A stretch of 64,000 nt of DNA from Azospirillum sp. (GTDB lineage: Bacteria > Pseudomonadota > Alphaproteobacteria > Azospirillales > Azospirillaceae): the NCBI GenBank assembly GCA_016124535.1, contig WGNK01000020.1:265830-329829 (forward strand), in the 5' to 3' direction. Below are positions 8,761 to 19,345 of this stretch, in pieces; position 1 is the stretch's first letter; each line of letters begins with the position of its first letter. Position numbers and translations under genes: made by a program. The notes under the pieces were generated by a model. That model was not told the DNA's origin. It searched no databases and saw only the letters and a list, made by a program, of their open reading frames with translations.

Positions 8761-10119
8761 TCAGGTGTGGGGCATGATGCGCAGGCCGTGGCTGCCGAGC
8801 GCCATATACCCGGCGCTGCCCGGCAATCTCAAAGACCTGGCGTCGAAATTATTCCAGAAGTCGTAGACGAAGCACGGCTTGGCCATGGCCTCGACCGCCC
8901 GGTCCAGCCGCATCGCGGAGAACACCGGGTGGTTGTTGGCAATCACCGCCAGATGCGCGCCTGACAGCGCCGCCTCCAGCGAGGCCACCGGCTCCAGCCC
9001 GAACTCGCGGATCTCCTCAAGCGGCGTTACCGGATCGTAGCCACGCAGCACCGCACCGGGGAATTCCTGGCGCAAGGCGTCCATGATCGGCTTGGCCATG
9101 GTCCCGCGCAGGTCGTTGGTCGCCGGGCGTCCCTTGAAAGCGATCCCCATCAGCGCGATCACGGGCCGATCGGGAAAGCCGCGGATTTCGGCGACGGTTC
9201 GGCGCAGCAGTTGTACCACCTCGGCCGGCTGGTTTTCGTTCAGCCGGCGTGCCGCAACGGTGATCTCCGGGGTAACCCCGAACCGGGCCAGCCCTTCGGC
9301 CAGGATGTGGGAATCCTTGGACAGGCAGGGGCCGCCGACCGGTCCCGGCATCGGCAGATTGGTCCGGGGATAGCCGAGCTTGCCGGCAGAGATCACCTCG
9401 GCCGCGCTGATTCCCGCCGCGTCGCACATCCGCGCGACTTCGTTGGCATAGGCGAAATGGACGTCCCGTTGCGCGTTGTCGATCATCTTGATCAATTCGG
9501 CGGATTCGATGCTGCGGACCCGCACCGTGGTCGGGGTCAGGAACTGGAACAGCTGGGAGGCACGGGCGCCGGTATCGAGATCATCGGCGCCGATGATCTG
9601 GGGCAGGTGCCGAAGCTCCGCCAGAGCGACACCCTCAAGGGTTCGCTCCGGACAGAACGCCACTTCATAGGGAAGGCCGGTTCGGTCCAGGATCGGCTTC
9701 ACCACTTCGCGCGTCGTACCCAGGCGCACGGTCGAACGCAAGATCACCAGCGCGCCCGCGCGCATCACCGCGGCGACCTCGGAACTGGCATGCGCGATCA
9801 TGTCGAGGCGTACGCGGTGGTCGGGTCCGAGCGGCGTACCGACCGTGATCACGAACACCGACGCCTCGCAATCGGCCGGAATCCGCGGCACGACCTGGAG
9901 GCTGCCGTCTTCCAGGCAGCGCCCCAACGCATCCTCAAGCCCCGGCTCGAAGAAATGCGGCTGGCCGCGCCGGAGCAGGTCGACCACGTCCGGACGGACC
10001 TCCACGCCAATGACCCGGAAGCCGACATTGGCCATGGTCACCGCAAGCGTCAGGCCGACATAGCCGAGGCCGATGACGCAGACCGACCGATCAGGGTAGT
10101 TCTGAGATACCAAAGACAT
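8761..10119 (-). CDS. Nucleotide sugar dehydrogenase (UDP-glucose / UDP-HexNAc 6-dehydrogenase family)
   Basis: A 452-residue enzyme with the N-terminal NAD motif VIGLGYVGLTLA (about 15-26), the central SAELIKMIDNAQRDVHFAYANE dimerisation segment, and the active-site cysteine in GGPCLSKDS (Cys265). The C-terminal UDP-binding domain includes MGIAFKGRPATNDLRGT. The family oxidises C6 of a UDP-sugar to the uronic acid in two NAD-dependent steps through a thiohemiacetal on the cysteine. The start ATG has GGAG five bases upstream. It is the first gene of the four-gene sugar operon. WecC-type and UDP-glucose-type members cannot be separated by eye, so no symbol is given. Confidence 0.9.
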   Translation of the reverse strand: MSLVSQNYPDRSVCVIGLGYVGLTLAVTMANVGFRVIGVEVRPDVVDLLRRGQPHFFEPGLEDALGRCLEDGSLQVVPRIPADCEASVFVITVGTPLGPDHRVRLDMIAHASSEVAAVMRAGALVILRSTVRLGTTREVVKPILDRTGLPYEVAFCPERTLEGVALAELRHLPQIIGADDLDTGARASQLFQFLTPTTVRVRSIESAELIKMIDNAQRDVHFAYANEVARMCDAAGISAAEVISAGKLGYPRTNLPMPGPVGGPCLSKDSHILAEGLARFGVTPEITVAARRLNENQPAEVVQLLRRTVAEIRGFPDRPVIALMGIAFKGRPATNDLRGTMAKPIMDALRQEFPGAVLRGYDPVTPLEEIREFGLEPVASLEAALSGAHLAVIANNHPVFSAMRLDRAVEAMAKPCFVYDFWNNFDARSLRLPGSAGYMALGSHGLRIMPHT

Positions 10120-10151
10120 TGATGCTCCACAGCGTTCGGCCGAACCGGCGC

Positions 10152-10685
10152 TCAGATGAGACCCCGCGCCAGTGCCACACCCACCAGAGCGAGATGAAGC
10201 CCGATGAGGAAGCGTCCTTCCGCGACATCGGCCAGAAACTCGCCCTTATCTTTCAGCACTACCTCGACACCGGGTTCCGGCTGCCAGGCCTCCATCGGCC
10301 GCACATCGGGCGCGAAATAGCACCACAAGCGATTGCACAGGCGGCCCACGTCGGGATGAAAGCAACCCAACGGCACCAGGCTGGCGGCGGTATATCCCGT
10401 CTCTTCCTGCAACTCCCGCAGCGCCGCCGTCTGCGGATCGTCACCGCCTTCGACCAGACCGCCGGGCAACTCGATGCTATCCGCTTCGATCGCGACCCGG
10501 AACTGACGCACCATCAGAATCCGGCCGTCGGCGGCGAGCGGCAAGACGGTCACGTAGTCTGCTTGTTCTAGCGCGTGGAACGACTGGACTTCATCCCGGC
10601 CCGCGGTGCGTACGACCCGCTCGACCACAGTCACCCAGGGAGAAAGAACCGTGCGGTGCCGAGAAATTATCGTTCTCTCGTCCAT
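10152..10685 (-). CDS. NUDIX hydrolase (ADP-ribose pyrophosphatase-like)
   Basis: About 177 residues with a complete Nudix box (G-x5-E-x7-REL-x2-EE-x-GY) starting GGLVEGGDD and ending QEETGY. The preceding strands VTVLPLAADGRILMVRQFR are those of the NudF/ADP-ribose group, which cleave nucleoside diphosphates linked to another moiety. The ATG at 10685 is chosen because AGAAGG lies six bases upstream; a GTG at 10700 overlaps that ribosome-binding site. The last stretch LIGLHLALVGVALARGLI is hydrophobic, which is uncommon for the family and may be a terminal helix. The gene lies upstream of the sugar operon on the same strand but 32 bases away, and it may hydrolyse nucleotide sugars. Confidence 0.85.
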   Translation of the reverse strand: MDERTIISRHRTVLSPWVTVVERVVRTAGRDEVQSFHALEQADYVTVLPLAADGRILMVRQFRVAIEADSIELPGGLVEGGDDPQTAALRELQEETGYTAASLVPLGCFHPDVGRLCNRLWCYFAPDVRPMEAWQPEPGVEVVLKDKGEFLADVAEGRFLIGLHLALVGVALARGLI

Positions 10686-10879
10686 GACGATCCTTCTCAC
10701 ACCCTGCCTAAGCCCTATGCTCCACGGTGGCTCAGTGGTGGATCAATTCCAACCGGCAATAGCGGCTACTGCTTAGTCGAAAGCTATAGTGGCCGCAACC
10801 GATTTTTTGACCCTGCTTATTGGGTGCCGATGCTGTATTTGGCGACTCCGGGGTCGCGTCGACGACTTCGCGGGGTCTC
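10686..10879. other. Short intergenic region upstream of the NUDIX gene
   Basis: About 190 bases between the stop of the TonB-like gene and the start of the NUDIX gene, both on the minus strand. It probably holds the promoter of the NUDIX gene. I find no clear -35/-10 pair, no convincing terminator and no small gene. Confidence 0.4.
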
Positions 10880-11929
10880 TCAGAGCTCGTCGACACTGAA
10901 ACGCAGCACCATGCGGCGCGGCCAGCCCTTGCCGTCGTCAGGCGGCAGTTCGAGGGGCTGCGCCTGGCGGAGCGCACGCAGAAATGAGTCGATCGCAAGT
11001 TGGTGCGCGGGGTCGCGGTCGAGCAGCAGATTGTCGTAGCCCGGCACGATCGCCGCGGGGTTCCATGGCGCGTCCTTGTGCATCGGACCGGCGAGGGTTC
11101 CGTCGGCCTGGATCAAGATGCCGGCGGTGAGCACCGCCTTTTGACCGCGCAGGCGACGGGTGTCGAAGCGCCAGCGCCGGACGATCTGGCCGAGAATGAA
11201 GTCTTGGGCGCTTTGGCTGAGCTCGCCGGGGCGGGGCGCGCCGTGGCTGAAATGAACGCCGAACTCGGCGACCCCGGTGGTCGGACCGGGCAGCGAAAAA
11301 TTCAGCGCCGATGACGGGCGGGGCGCCGCCTTGCCCTCGGGTTTCGGGGCGGCAGAGTGCGGTTTGACCGGCGCCCTGGCCAACTGCGGCTTGGGCGGTT
11401 TGGGAAGTTCGACCTTGTGGGGTTCCGGCTTGGGCGGCGGCCGTTCGGGCCGTGGCAGGACCGGCTTGGGCTGATCAGCTTTGGGCGGCTCCGGCTTGGG
11501 CGGCTCCGGTTTAGGCGACTCCGGCTTCGGCGGTTCCGGTTTAGGCGGCTCCGGCTTAGGCGGCTCCGGCTTAGGCGGCTCCGGCTTTGGCTGGGCGGGT
11601 TTTGGCGGTTCCGGTTTGGGCGGTTCCGGGGGCGGCTTCGGGGGGGCGGGAGGTGGTGCCGGCGGCGGCGGTGTCGGGACCAGGTCGAAATCGAGGACCG
11701 CCAGGTCCGGCGGACGGCGTTCCAGGGGATCGGCCATCCACAGTGTGGTTCCGATCAGCAGGTGCAGCAGCAGCGACAGTGCCGCCAGAGCCATCCCGGA
11801 GCGAAGGCGCCGCCATCCGCGCCCCGGTCGGCGGGCCGGGAGCATCGGCAACGGGGCTGGCACCGTCAGAGAAGACACCGTCAGGGGAGACACCGCTCGA
11901 CTCGTCCCGAGTGATTGCGCTCCGATCAT
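10880..11929 (-). CDS. TonB/TolA-like proline-rich periplasm-spanning protein
   Basis: A 349-residue protein with a short cytoplasmic start and one membrane segment (about residues 46-66, ALAALSLLLHLLIGTTLW). A long Pro/Lys/Glu region (about 85-195) follows, built from repeated PKPEP units, and then a C-terminal globular domain (about 225-349). This is the architecture of TonB, TolA and related energy transducers, in which the stiff PKPEP arm crosses the periplasm. The C-terminus (FILGQIVRRWRFDT, then a region like VLTAGILIQADGTL) resembles a TolA/TonB-C-type fold. No exbB/exbD, tolQ/tolR or TonB-dependent receptor gene lies nearby, so its partners must be encoded elsewhere. Confidence 0.7.
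   Translation of the reverse strand: MIGAQSLGTSRAVSPLTVSSLTVPAPLPMLPARRPGRGWRRLRSGMALAALSLLLHLLIGTTLWMADPLERRPPDLAVLDFDLVPTPPPPAPPPAPPKPPPEPPKPEPPKPAQPKPEPPKPEPPKPEPPKPEPPKPESPKPEPPKPEPPKADQPKPVLPRPERPPPKPEPHKVELPKPPKPQLARAPVKPHSAAPKPEGKAAPRPSSALNFSLPGPTTGVAEFGVHFSHGAPRPGELSQSAQDFILGQIVRRWRFDTRRLRGQKAVLTAGILIQADGTLAGPMHKDAPWNPAAIVPGYDNLLLDRDPAHQLAIDSFLRALRQAQPLELPPDDGKGWPRRMVLRFSVDEL
11440..11690 (-). repeat. Degenerate tandem repeat encoding the PKPEPP arm
   Basis: The DNA carries many near-identical 15-base units around GGCGGCTCCGGCTT(T/A)G on the plus strand, each encoding PKPEP or a variant. Unit-to-unit differences are mostly silent. Such an array can expand or contract by slippage, changing the length of the protein arm in whole five-residue steps without a frameshift. 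Confidence 0.8.
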
Positions 11930-12025
11930 ACAGGCGCGCCGCGGACTTGCCAGCTGAGCGTTCTCGCGGGACAGGCCGCGGCCCGGGACGGGATTCAGCT
12001 GTCACCGAATCCCGCCGGTTTCGGG

Positions 12026-12544
12026 TCAGACCGACCGTGCCAGCATCAGGAAATAGATCACCAGTACCGAGCCGAAGGCGGGCCAGCCAAGCCAGAACCA
12101 CAGGCGTTGAGCCCGGTAATAGGTGGGCGGCAGGGCGGCGTTGGACGCGACCGCCGCTCGGGCCAGGTGGTACATCCGCGTCTGCAGCCACACCACCGGC
12201 AGCCAGCAGGCTCCGGCAACGCAATAGAGCGCCAGCGAGACCAGGATCCAGCCGCTGTCAAGCGGATAGCCGGCGACCGCGGCAAGCAGGGTGCCGGAAA
12301 TCGGCTGGACCACCACCGCCGGCGCGGTAAAGGTCCAGTCGGCGATCACGGTATTGCGGCTGGCCACGGCAATGGCGCGAACGTCCGCGCTGCGGTGGCT
12401 GGCGTACATGTGAAAGGCGGTGCCGAGCCCGGTGCCGAACAGCAGTGTGGCACTCAGAATGTGGATGTATTTGAGCCACAAGTAGTCGAGCCCGAGAGCA
12501 TCGGCGAGGCCCTGGAGCAGGGCGGTGAATTGGCTCAGATCCAT
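12026..12544 (-). CDS. DUF2269-type integral membrane protein
   Basis: A 172-residue membrane protein starting at the ATG at 12544. Hydrophobic segments include YIHILSATLLFGTGLGTAFHMY, TFTAPAVVVQPISGTLLAAVAG, ILVSLALYCVAGACWLPVVWL and LGWPAFGSVLVIYFLMLA, giving about four helices. The KYIHILSATLLFGTG start and the later WLPVVWLQTRM agree with the uncharacterised DUF2269 family; no biochemical role is known to me. The conserved histidines (one in KYIHI, one in AFHMY) could bind a cofactor, but this is speculation. It overlaps the SDR-DoxX gene upstream by 10 bases, so the two proteins are probably made together. Confidence 0.75.
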   Translation of the reverse strand: MDLSQFTALLQGLADALGLDYLWLKYIHILSATLLFGTGLGTAFHMYASHRSADVRAIAVASRNTVIADWTFTAPAVVVQPISGTLLAAVAGYPLDSGWILVSLALYCVAGACWLPVVWLQTRMYHLARAAVASNAALPPTYYRAQRLWFWLGWPAFGSVLVIYFLMLARSV

Positions 12545-13842
12545 TTCGGTCGCGCCTCCAGCGCCATCATCACCAGGATCGCGATGCCGATCGGCAGGTT
12601 CTTGATCACCGGGCCGAACGGATGCAGCCAGAATTCGGGCAGCCCGATCAGGATGATCAGCGACACTCCCGCCAGCATCACGAGCTGGACCGTACCCACC
12701 AGCACCGGCCGCCAGCCGAGCAGCAGAGCGATTCCGACCAGGATGTCGAGCAAGGAGGCGCCGATCAGGGTTGCCCAGGCCGGGCTGCCGGTCAGCCCGA
12801 CCCGCGCCAGCAGGTCGAGGCTGTCGGTGGTCGGCCACAGCCCGAGCGAGACCACGCCGCTGGCGATCCACAGCAACGCCAGAGACAGCCGCAGCGGCAG
12901 TTTCACGAAGGCGAGACCGGCGTGCCAGCGCTCGGCCTCGCCGGCCGGGCGGCCGGCCAGCGCCGCTGCTATGGATGCAGGACGGCGGCCGGTTGCCGCG
13001 ATCATCGGTTCGACCTCCGCGACATTGCCGTGCACCAGCATGGCAAGGGATTCGGTGCGCAGCGGTCCCGCGCCCACGAGGTCGCCCAGGCGGGCGGCAA
13101 GCCGCAACACCGCTTCGGGGATCGGCAGGAAGGGCGCCGGCGCAAAGCCCAACCAGGATCGGAAGCAGGCGGTCAGGCGGTCGGTCGTGACGGCCTCGGG
13201 GCCGACCAGATCGAGCACCGTCGGCCCGCGCCAGTCCGGGTCGAGGAGGCCGACCACCGTGGCAACCACGTCGTCGACAGCGATCGGCTGCAGCTGCCAT
13301 CGGCCGCGGCCCAGTCTGAGCGGTAGCGGAAAGGCAGCCAGCGCCGCGAACAGCGCCGTGCTGGCGCCACCCGGTCCGATCACCACCGAGGGCCGCAGCA
13401 CCGTCGCCCGCAGGCCGGTCTGGCCGGGCTCCAGGCCGAGCAGGAAGCGGTCGGCGGCACGTTTGCTCAGGTGGTAGCGGCTGGCGGCTGTGTCGTCGGC
13501 CCCGAGCGCCGAGATCTGGATGACCCGGCCGACGCCGGCGCGGCGGCAGGCATCGAACAGGGTGCAGGGGCCGTCGACGTGGACCGTGTCGAACCGACTG
13601 ACGGTCGTCTCGGCGATGATGCCGACCGCGTTGATCACCGCATCGATGCCGGTCAGACGCGGCAGCCAGTCGTCGGCGCGGTCGCGCGTATAGTCACCGG
13701 GGACGCAGTCGGCGCCGGGAAACAGCGCCGCCAGCCGGGCAGTCGAGCGGCCGCAGCAGACCGCCTGATGTCCGGCCGCCGCCAGCCCCCGGACCAGATG
13801 CCGGCCGATGAAGCCGCCGGCGCCGACCACCATGACCCTCAT
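12535..13842 (-). CDS. NAD(P)-binding SDR-like protein fused to a DoxX-like membrane domain
   Basis: About 435 residues from the ATG at 13842. The first 290 or so residues form an atypical SDR (NAD(P)-binding) domain: VVGAGGFIGRHLVRGLAAAG at the start, then SALGADD and YHLSKRAADRFLL. The last 125 residues are four hydrophobic helices (LSLALLWIASGVVSLGLWP, LIGASLLDILVGIALLLGW, VQLVMLAGVSLIILIGLP, IGIAILVMMALEARPKW), as in DoxX-like families. This fusion is a known domain combination, but its substrate is not known; quinone- or membrane-linked redox chemistry is a reasonable guess. The gene overlaps its neighbours on both sides (4 and 10 bases), giving a compact three-gene membrane operon. Confidence 0.8.
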   Translation of the reverse strand: MRVMVVGAGGFIGRHLVRGLAAAGHQAVCCGRSTARLAALFPGADCVPGDYTRDRADDWLPRLTGIDAVINAVGIIAETTVSRFDTVHVDGPCTLFDACRRAGVGRVIQISALGADDTAASRYHLSKRAADRFLLGLEPGQTGLRATVLRPSVVIGPGGASTALFAALAAFPLPLRLGRGRWQLQPIAVDDVVATVVGLLDPDWRGPTVLDLVGPEAVTTDRLTACFRSWLGFAPAPFLPIPEAVLRLAARLGDLVGAGPLRTESLAMLVHGNVAEVEPMIAATGRRPASIAAALAGRPAGEAERWHAGLAFVKLPLRLSLALLWIASGVVSLGLWPTTDSLDLLARVGLTGSPAWATLIGASLLDILVGIALLLGWRPVLVGTVQLVMLAGVSLIILIGLPEFWLHPFGPVIKNLPIGIAILVMMALEARPKWI

Positions 13843-14252
13843 GGCTTTCCTCCACCGGCAAGGCCGGGTTCGGCGTTCGCAGCGGGGCGGTGGTGGTGGG
13901 ACGACGCGCGGGCGATCTGGAGGTTGTGCTGCCAGCGTGCCCCGCGCCACAAGCCGAAGCCGAGCAGTAGCAGGACACCGGCCGTGCCGAGCGTGCCGTA
14001 ATAGGTGACGCCCAACAGCAAGGCTCCCTGCGGCTGATCGGCGAACGAGTCCGGAATGTTCTGGGCCACCGCCAGAACCGGCAGCATCAGCAACAGGAGA
14101 CCGAAGAAGGCGGTCCAGAAGCGGGCGCGCGCGCTGCCCCCGCACTGATCCTCCAGCATTCGGTGGAGCGGTCGGCGCAGGCAAAGCCCGGCGGCCAAGG
14201 CGACGGTCTCGGCGCCGGCGATCATAATCAGCAGGCTGGTTGCGGACGTCAT
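13839..14252 (-). CDS. Small integral membrane protein, function unknown
   Basis: About 137 residues from an ATG at 14252 with GAGGAAA eight bases upstream. Longer in-frame starts add a non-hydrophobic, arginine-rich stretch and are not favoured. It has three or four hydrophobic segments (SLLIMIAGAETVALAAGLCL, FWTAFFGLLLLMLPVLAVA, GALLLGVTYYGTLGTAGVLL) and a His-rich tail (ASSHHHRPAAN). I do not recognise a family. It is the first gene of the operon that continues with the SDR-DoxX fusion and the DUF2269 protein, and its stop overlaps the next start by 4 bases. A shared membrane complex is an inference from the operon only. Confidence 0.65.
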   Translation of the reverse strand: MTSATSLLIMIAGAETVALAAGLCLRRPLHRMLEDQCGGSARARFWTAFFGLLLLMLPVLAVAQNIPDSFADQPQGALLLGVTYYGTLGTAGVLLLLGFGLWRGARWQHNLQIARASSHHHRPAANAEPGLAGGGKP

Positions 14253-14400
14253 CGGGGATTTCCTCACAAGGGGCGTGGTGCTCGACCACCGAGGACAGCA
14301 ACCGGCGTGCCGGCCGCGGGAGGCGCCGGCCGAAAACGTTAGATCATTGAATTTGCGCAATTTTATCAGACAGGGCGGGCGCTGAAGCCGTGCCGTGGCG

Positions 14401-14443
14401 GTAAAGTATCTTGATAGTGGCGGGTGGGCGCTATCAAGATACT

Positions 14444-14447
<4 letters not shown>
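14401..14447. promoter_or_regulatory. Perfect 17-bp inverted repeat (13-base spacer)
   Basis: GTAAAGTATCTTGATAG (14401-14417) is repeated as its exact reverse complement at 14431-14447 around a GC-rich 13-base spacer. It overlaps the TAA stop of the sigma-54 response regulator gene and lies about 150 bases upstream of the small membrane-protein gene. The arms are AT-rich inside very GC-rich surroundings and no T-run follows, so a simple intrinsic terminator is unlikely. Each arm contains TATCTTGATA, the sort of half-site used by dimeric repressors, so an operator for the downstream membrane operon is a reasonable guess. It could also act as an RNA hairpin that protects or ends the regulator transcript. 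Confidence 0.75.
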
Positions 14448-15864
<1,417 letters not shown>

Positions 15865-15868
<4 letters not shown>

Positions 15869-17724
15869 CGCCGCGTCCCCTGCGCCGCAGCCGCCGGAAA
15901 CCACAGGCTGAAGCAGGTGGTCCAGCCCGGCTTCGGGCTCAGGCGCACGCTGCCGCCATGGGCGGCCATGATCCGCGCGACGATCGCCAGCCCCAGCCCG
16001 GTGCCGCCCGGTCGGCGCGACACGAAGGGCTGGAACAGCTGGTCGCGGACCGCGCCCGGCACCCCCTGGCCGCGGTCCGCCACGTCGAGGCGGATGGTGC
16101 CGTCCGGGCCGGCTTCGGCGGAGACCAGGATCCGATCGTCCGCGCGTCCGGCCAGCGCCGCGTCGGCATTGGCGATCAGGTTGACCAGGACCCGCCGCAG
16201 GGCGCGGGCATCCGCCTCGATCGCGAGGCCGTCCGGAATCTCGAGGACCACCGGCGTGCCGGCGTGACCGGCGAGAGCGGCATCGACCTCGTCGGCCAGC
16301 ACCAGCCGCCGTCGTTCGACCCGCCACGCCCCGGCATAGTCGAGCAGATCGCCGATCAGGCGGTCCATCCGCTGCAGTTGCTCGCGGATTTCGGCCCGGA
16401 CCGCGGGGGCCGCGTCGGCGGCGGCCATGGCGACGATATTGAGCGGGTTCCGCAGGTCGTGGGCGATACTGGCGGCCAGCGTCCCGAGTTCGGCCAGATA
16501 GGCCTGGCGGCGCTGCTCGGTGAAGGCGGCGGCAAGCTGTTGAGCGCGGTCGAGCCGTTGGGCCGCCTCGGCGAGCACGCCGGCGAAGAGCTGGGCGGCA
16601 TGGCGCGGTCCGGGTGGGGCGTCGTGCCAGCCGACCAGGCTGCAGGTCCGGCCGTCCGGAGCGTCGGACAGCCGGAGGCCGGCGGCCGGTCCGAATTCGT
16701 CCGGACCCTCGCCGGCCACGGTCACCGTCACCGGCGTGCCGACATGGGCGGCCAGCAGGGCGCCGGCCCGTTCGGCCAATTGGCCGAGGTCCTCGACGGT
16801 GGCCAGCGCGGCGCGCCAGCGCTCCAGATCGGCGGGGTCGACCCGGCCGCCGGGATAGACCAGCCGGTCGGCCAGGGCCCGCAGCGGCGTCCACAGCAGG
16901 GCCGCGGCAACCAGGCCCGCGGTTGCCGCCCCCCAGCTCGGCCAGAACGGCAGACCCGCGGCACCGAGCCGCGCCGCCAGCGCCGCCAGCGCGCCGGTCA
17001 CCGCCGCCAGCACCGCCATCAGCATCAACCAGGTCACCGCCCGGCACGCCCAGGGATTCACCTCCATGAACTGGTAGCGCAGGATGCCGTAGACCAGCAC
17101 CACCGGATAGCCGGGCAATAACAGTGCCGGCAGCGGAAACACGTCAAGGCCCAGGGCGGGAAACAGGAAGCCGGTGCAGGCGGCGAGGCCAAGCAGTCCG
17201 GATGCCATCACCGCGGCGATCTGGCGCCGGCGCATCGGTGCCGCGGCGCGCCACGCCAGTGCCAGTATCCCGTGTCCGGCCGCCGCCAGCACGGCAGTGG
17301 CGCCGACCGCCAGCCAGCCGCCGGTACCCGGACGGAAGAAGTCGGCAAAACTCATCCAGGGCCGTACCTCGCCGATCCCCAGTCCCCAGGCGGCGAGCGT
17401 TGCGACGGCGGCGAAGCCATAGCCGCCGAGGACACCCCGGTTCCGGCCGGTGCCGGCGCCGAAGGCAACGGCAAAATGCAGGAAGGCGGCGGCGACCAAG
17501 GGTGACGCCGCGATCAGGACGGCACTCACCGGCATGGCCGCTGGCCCGACCCAGGAGATCAGCGCCAGCCCGAAGACGCCGGCGGCGGTGCCGGTGACGA
17601 AGCCGATCAGCGGCCTGGCTCCGGCGACCGGCCGCGCCTTTCGCCAGATCAGCAGCCCCAAGAACAGCCCGCCGGCCACGGTCAGCGCCAGGGCGGCATC
17701 GAACAGCGGGGCGGGGTCAGCCAT
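15865..17724 (-). CDS. Membrane sensor histidine kinase, partner of the sigma-54 regulator
   Basis: About 619 residues from the ATG at 17724. The N-terminal 300 residues form roughly eight to ten hydrophobic helices, as in 7TM-type or PrsK-type sensor kinases. A GAF-like region follows (about 310-400), then the phosphorylation site in ASIAHDLRNPLNIV and an ATPase domain with N box LIANADAAL, G1 VADRGQGVPG and G2 GGTGLGLAIV. The HDLRNPL form of the H-box is typical of NtrB/PrsK-like kinases that partner sigma-54 regulators, matching the next gene. It overlaps creC by 8 bases and the regulator by 4. Without a PEP-CTERM/exosortase locus nearby I do not assign a PrsK role. Confidence 0.87.
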
Positions 17725-19345
17725 CGCCCGCCGCCGCCGTACGGCAGTCGTCGGACGGACCGGGCTTCGGGCCGGGCAAGCGCAACGCGAAGCCGGCGCC
17801 CGATCGCGACGGCACAAGCGTGATCGACGCTCCGGCGGCGGCCAGCAGGCGGTGGACGATGGCAAGGCCGAGGCCGGTGCCGCCTTGCCGGCGCGCGGTG
17901 GTGAAGAATGGCGTGAAGACCCGCTCCGTGTTGGCTGGGGAAATGCCCGGTCCGTCATCGCCAACCATCAGGGCCACCCCATCGCCGTGCTCATCGAGTG
18001 CGATTGTGACCCGGGCGCCGGGGCCGGCATGCTGGACCGCATTGTCGAGCAGGTTGGCCAGCACGGTCTCCAGCGATTCCTCGCTCAGCCCGACCGCCCG
18101 ATCGGTGGTACCCGCGACCTCGATCGTCAGCCCCTGTGCCCGATAGCGCGGGACCAGACGCGCCAGCACCGCTGCCGGCACGCTGCCGCTGCGCTCGTCG
18201 GGCGGAGCTACGTCGGCACGGGCCAGCACCAGCAGCCGGGTCACCAGGCGGGTCAGGCGTTCGGCCTCGGCATCGAGGTTGGCGAGAAAGCGGTCGCGTT
18301 CGACCGCCGACATGTCGGACAGGTGTTCACGCAGCAATTCGACCGTGCCCCGGATGGTGGCAAGCGGCGTCTTGAACTCGTGCGAGACATGGGCGGCGAA
18401 GTCGCGGATATAGTCGGCACGCTGTTCCAGGGTGGCCGCCATCCGGGTCAGGGCCTCGGACAACTCGGCAATCTCGCGCACCCGCGGCCGTGCCACCGGG
18501 ATCATCACGCCGCGTTCGCCCTCTGCGGTGCGCTTGGCCCGGCCGATCACCGTCCGCAGCGGCCGGGCGATCGCCACCGTCCCCAGCGTGGCCAAGGCCG
18601 CCATCGAGCCGATCAGCAGCGCGGCCAGCATCGCCAGATGCCAGCGCTTGCCGTAGAGCGCCTCGGCGATGGAGCGGGGGGTTCGAGACATCAGCACCAC
18701 ACCGATCACGGAGTCCCCGTCCGCCACCGGCAGTGCTGTGAAGACACGCAAGCTGCTGCCGCGGTCGAGTGCCAGCAGCGGCCCGCGGGTCCCCGCCTTG
18801 GCACGCAACAGGCTGACCGGCTGCCCCTGCAGGGCCCGGCGCACTTCCTCCTGCCCGAGCAGCGACTGACCCAGCGCTTCGCCGGTGCTGGCGACCACCA
18901 CGCCGTGGCGGTCGACCAGACGCATGCCGGCAAGGGTGATCAACTGGGCCTCGCGCAGCATCGGATCCAGCACCTCGCCAGCGCGCCGGGCCGCGGGATC
19001 CGGGGCGACGGACACCGATTGCGGCTCCGGTGGCGGCGGCTGGATGGGATCGGAGGCCAGATCCAACGTCGGGAATCGCGGCAGCTGGGGCGGCTCGTCA
19101 TCGGCCCGGCCGGCGGGCAGCGGTGCGGCCGGCCGGGGGGTGGCGTCGGCAAGACCGCCGGCATCGCGCCAAGCGGAGCGGAAGACTGCCGCGATGATCG
19201 CACTCTGGGCGATCAGCTCGGACTCGGTCTGGCGGATCAGGGCACTCTCGTAGACCCGCAGCACCCACAACCCGCTGACCGGCAGAACCAGCGCGGTCAG
19301 GTTCATCATCAGCAGCACCTGGCCGATCGGCAGATAGCGCCTCAT
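17717..19345 (-). CDS. creC: Sensor histidine kinase CreC-like
   Basis: A 542-residue inner-membrane kinase: one helix near the N-terminus (QVLLMMNLTALVLPVSGLWV), a periplasmic sensing region of about 210 residues, and a second helix (LAMLAALLIGSMAALATLG). These lead to a HAMP region, the H-box FAAHVSHEFKTPLATIRG, the N box LANLLDNAVQHA, and G boxes VGDDGPGIS and GGTGLGLAIV. The periplasmic part has a Pro-rich stretch that looks disordered. It starts 4 bases inside the end of creB, and creD is divergent just upstream. This is the standard creBCD neighbourhood, which is why I use the name. CreC responds to envelope or metabolic stress in other bacteria. Confidence 0.8.
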   Translation of the reverse strand: MRRYLPIGQVLLMMNLTALVLPVSGLWVLRVYESALIRQTESELIAQSAIIAAVFRSAWRDAGGLADATPRPAAPLPAGRADDEPPQLPRFPTLDLASDPIQPPPPEPQSVSVAPDPAARRAGEVLDPMLREAQLITLAGMRLVDRHGVVVASTGEALGQSLLGQEEVRRALQGQPVSLLRAKAGTRGPLLALDRGSSLRVFTALPVADGDSVIGVVLMSRTPRSIAEALYGKRWHLAMLAALLIGSMAALATLGTVAIARPLRTVIGRAKRTAEGERGVMIPVARPRVREIAELSEALTRMAATLEQRADYIRDFAAHVSHEFKTPLATIRGTVELLREHLSDMSAVERDRFLANLDAEAERLTRLVTRLLVLARADVAPPDERSGSVPAAVLARLVPRYRAQGLTIEVAGTTDRAVGLSEESLETVLANLLDNAVQHAGPGARVTIALDEHGDGVALMVGDDGPGISPANTERVFTPFFTTARRQGGTGLGLAIVHRLLAAAGASITLVPSRSGAGFALRLPGPKPGPSDDCRTAAAGDG

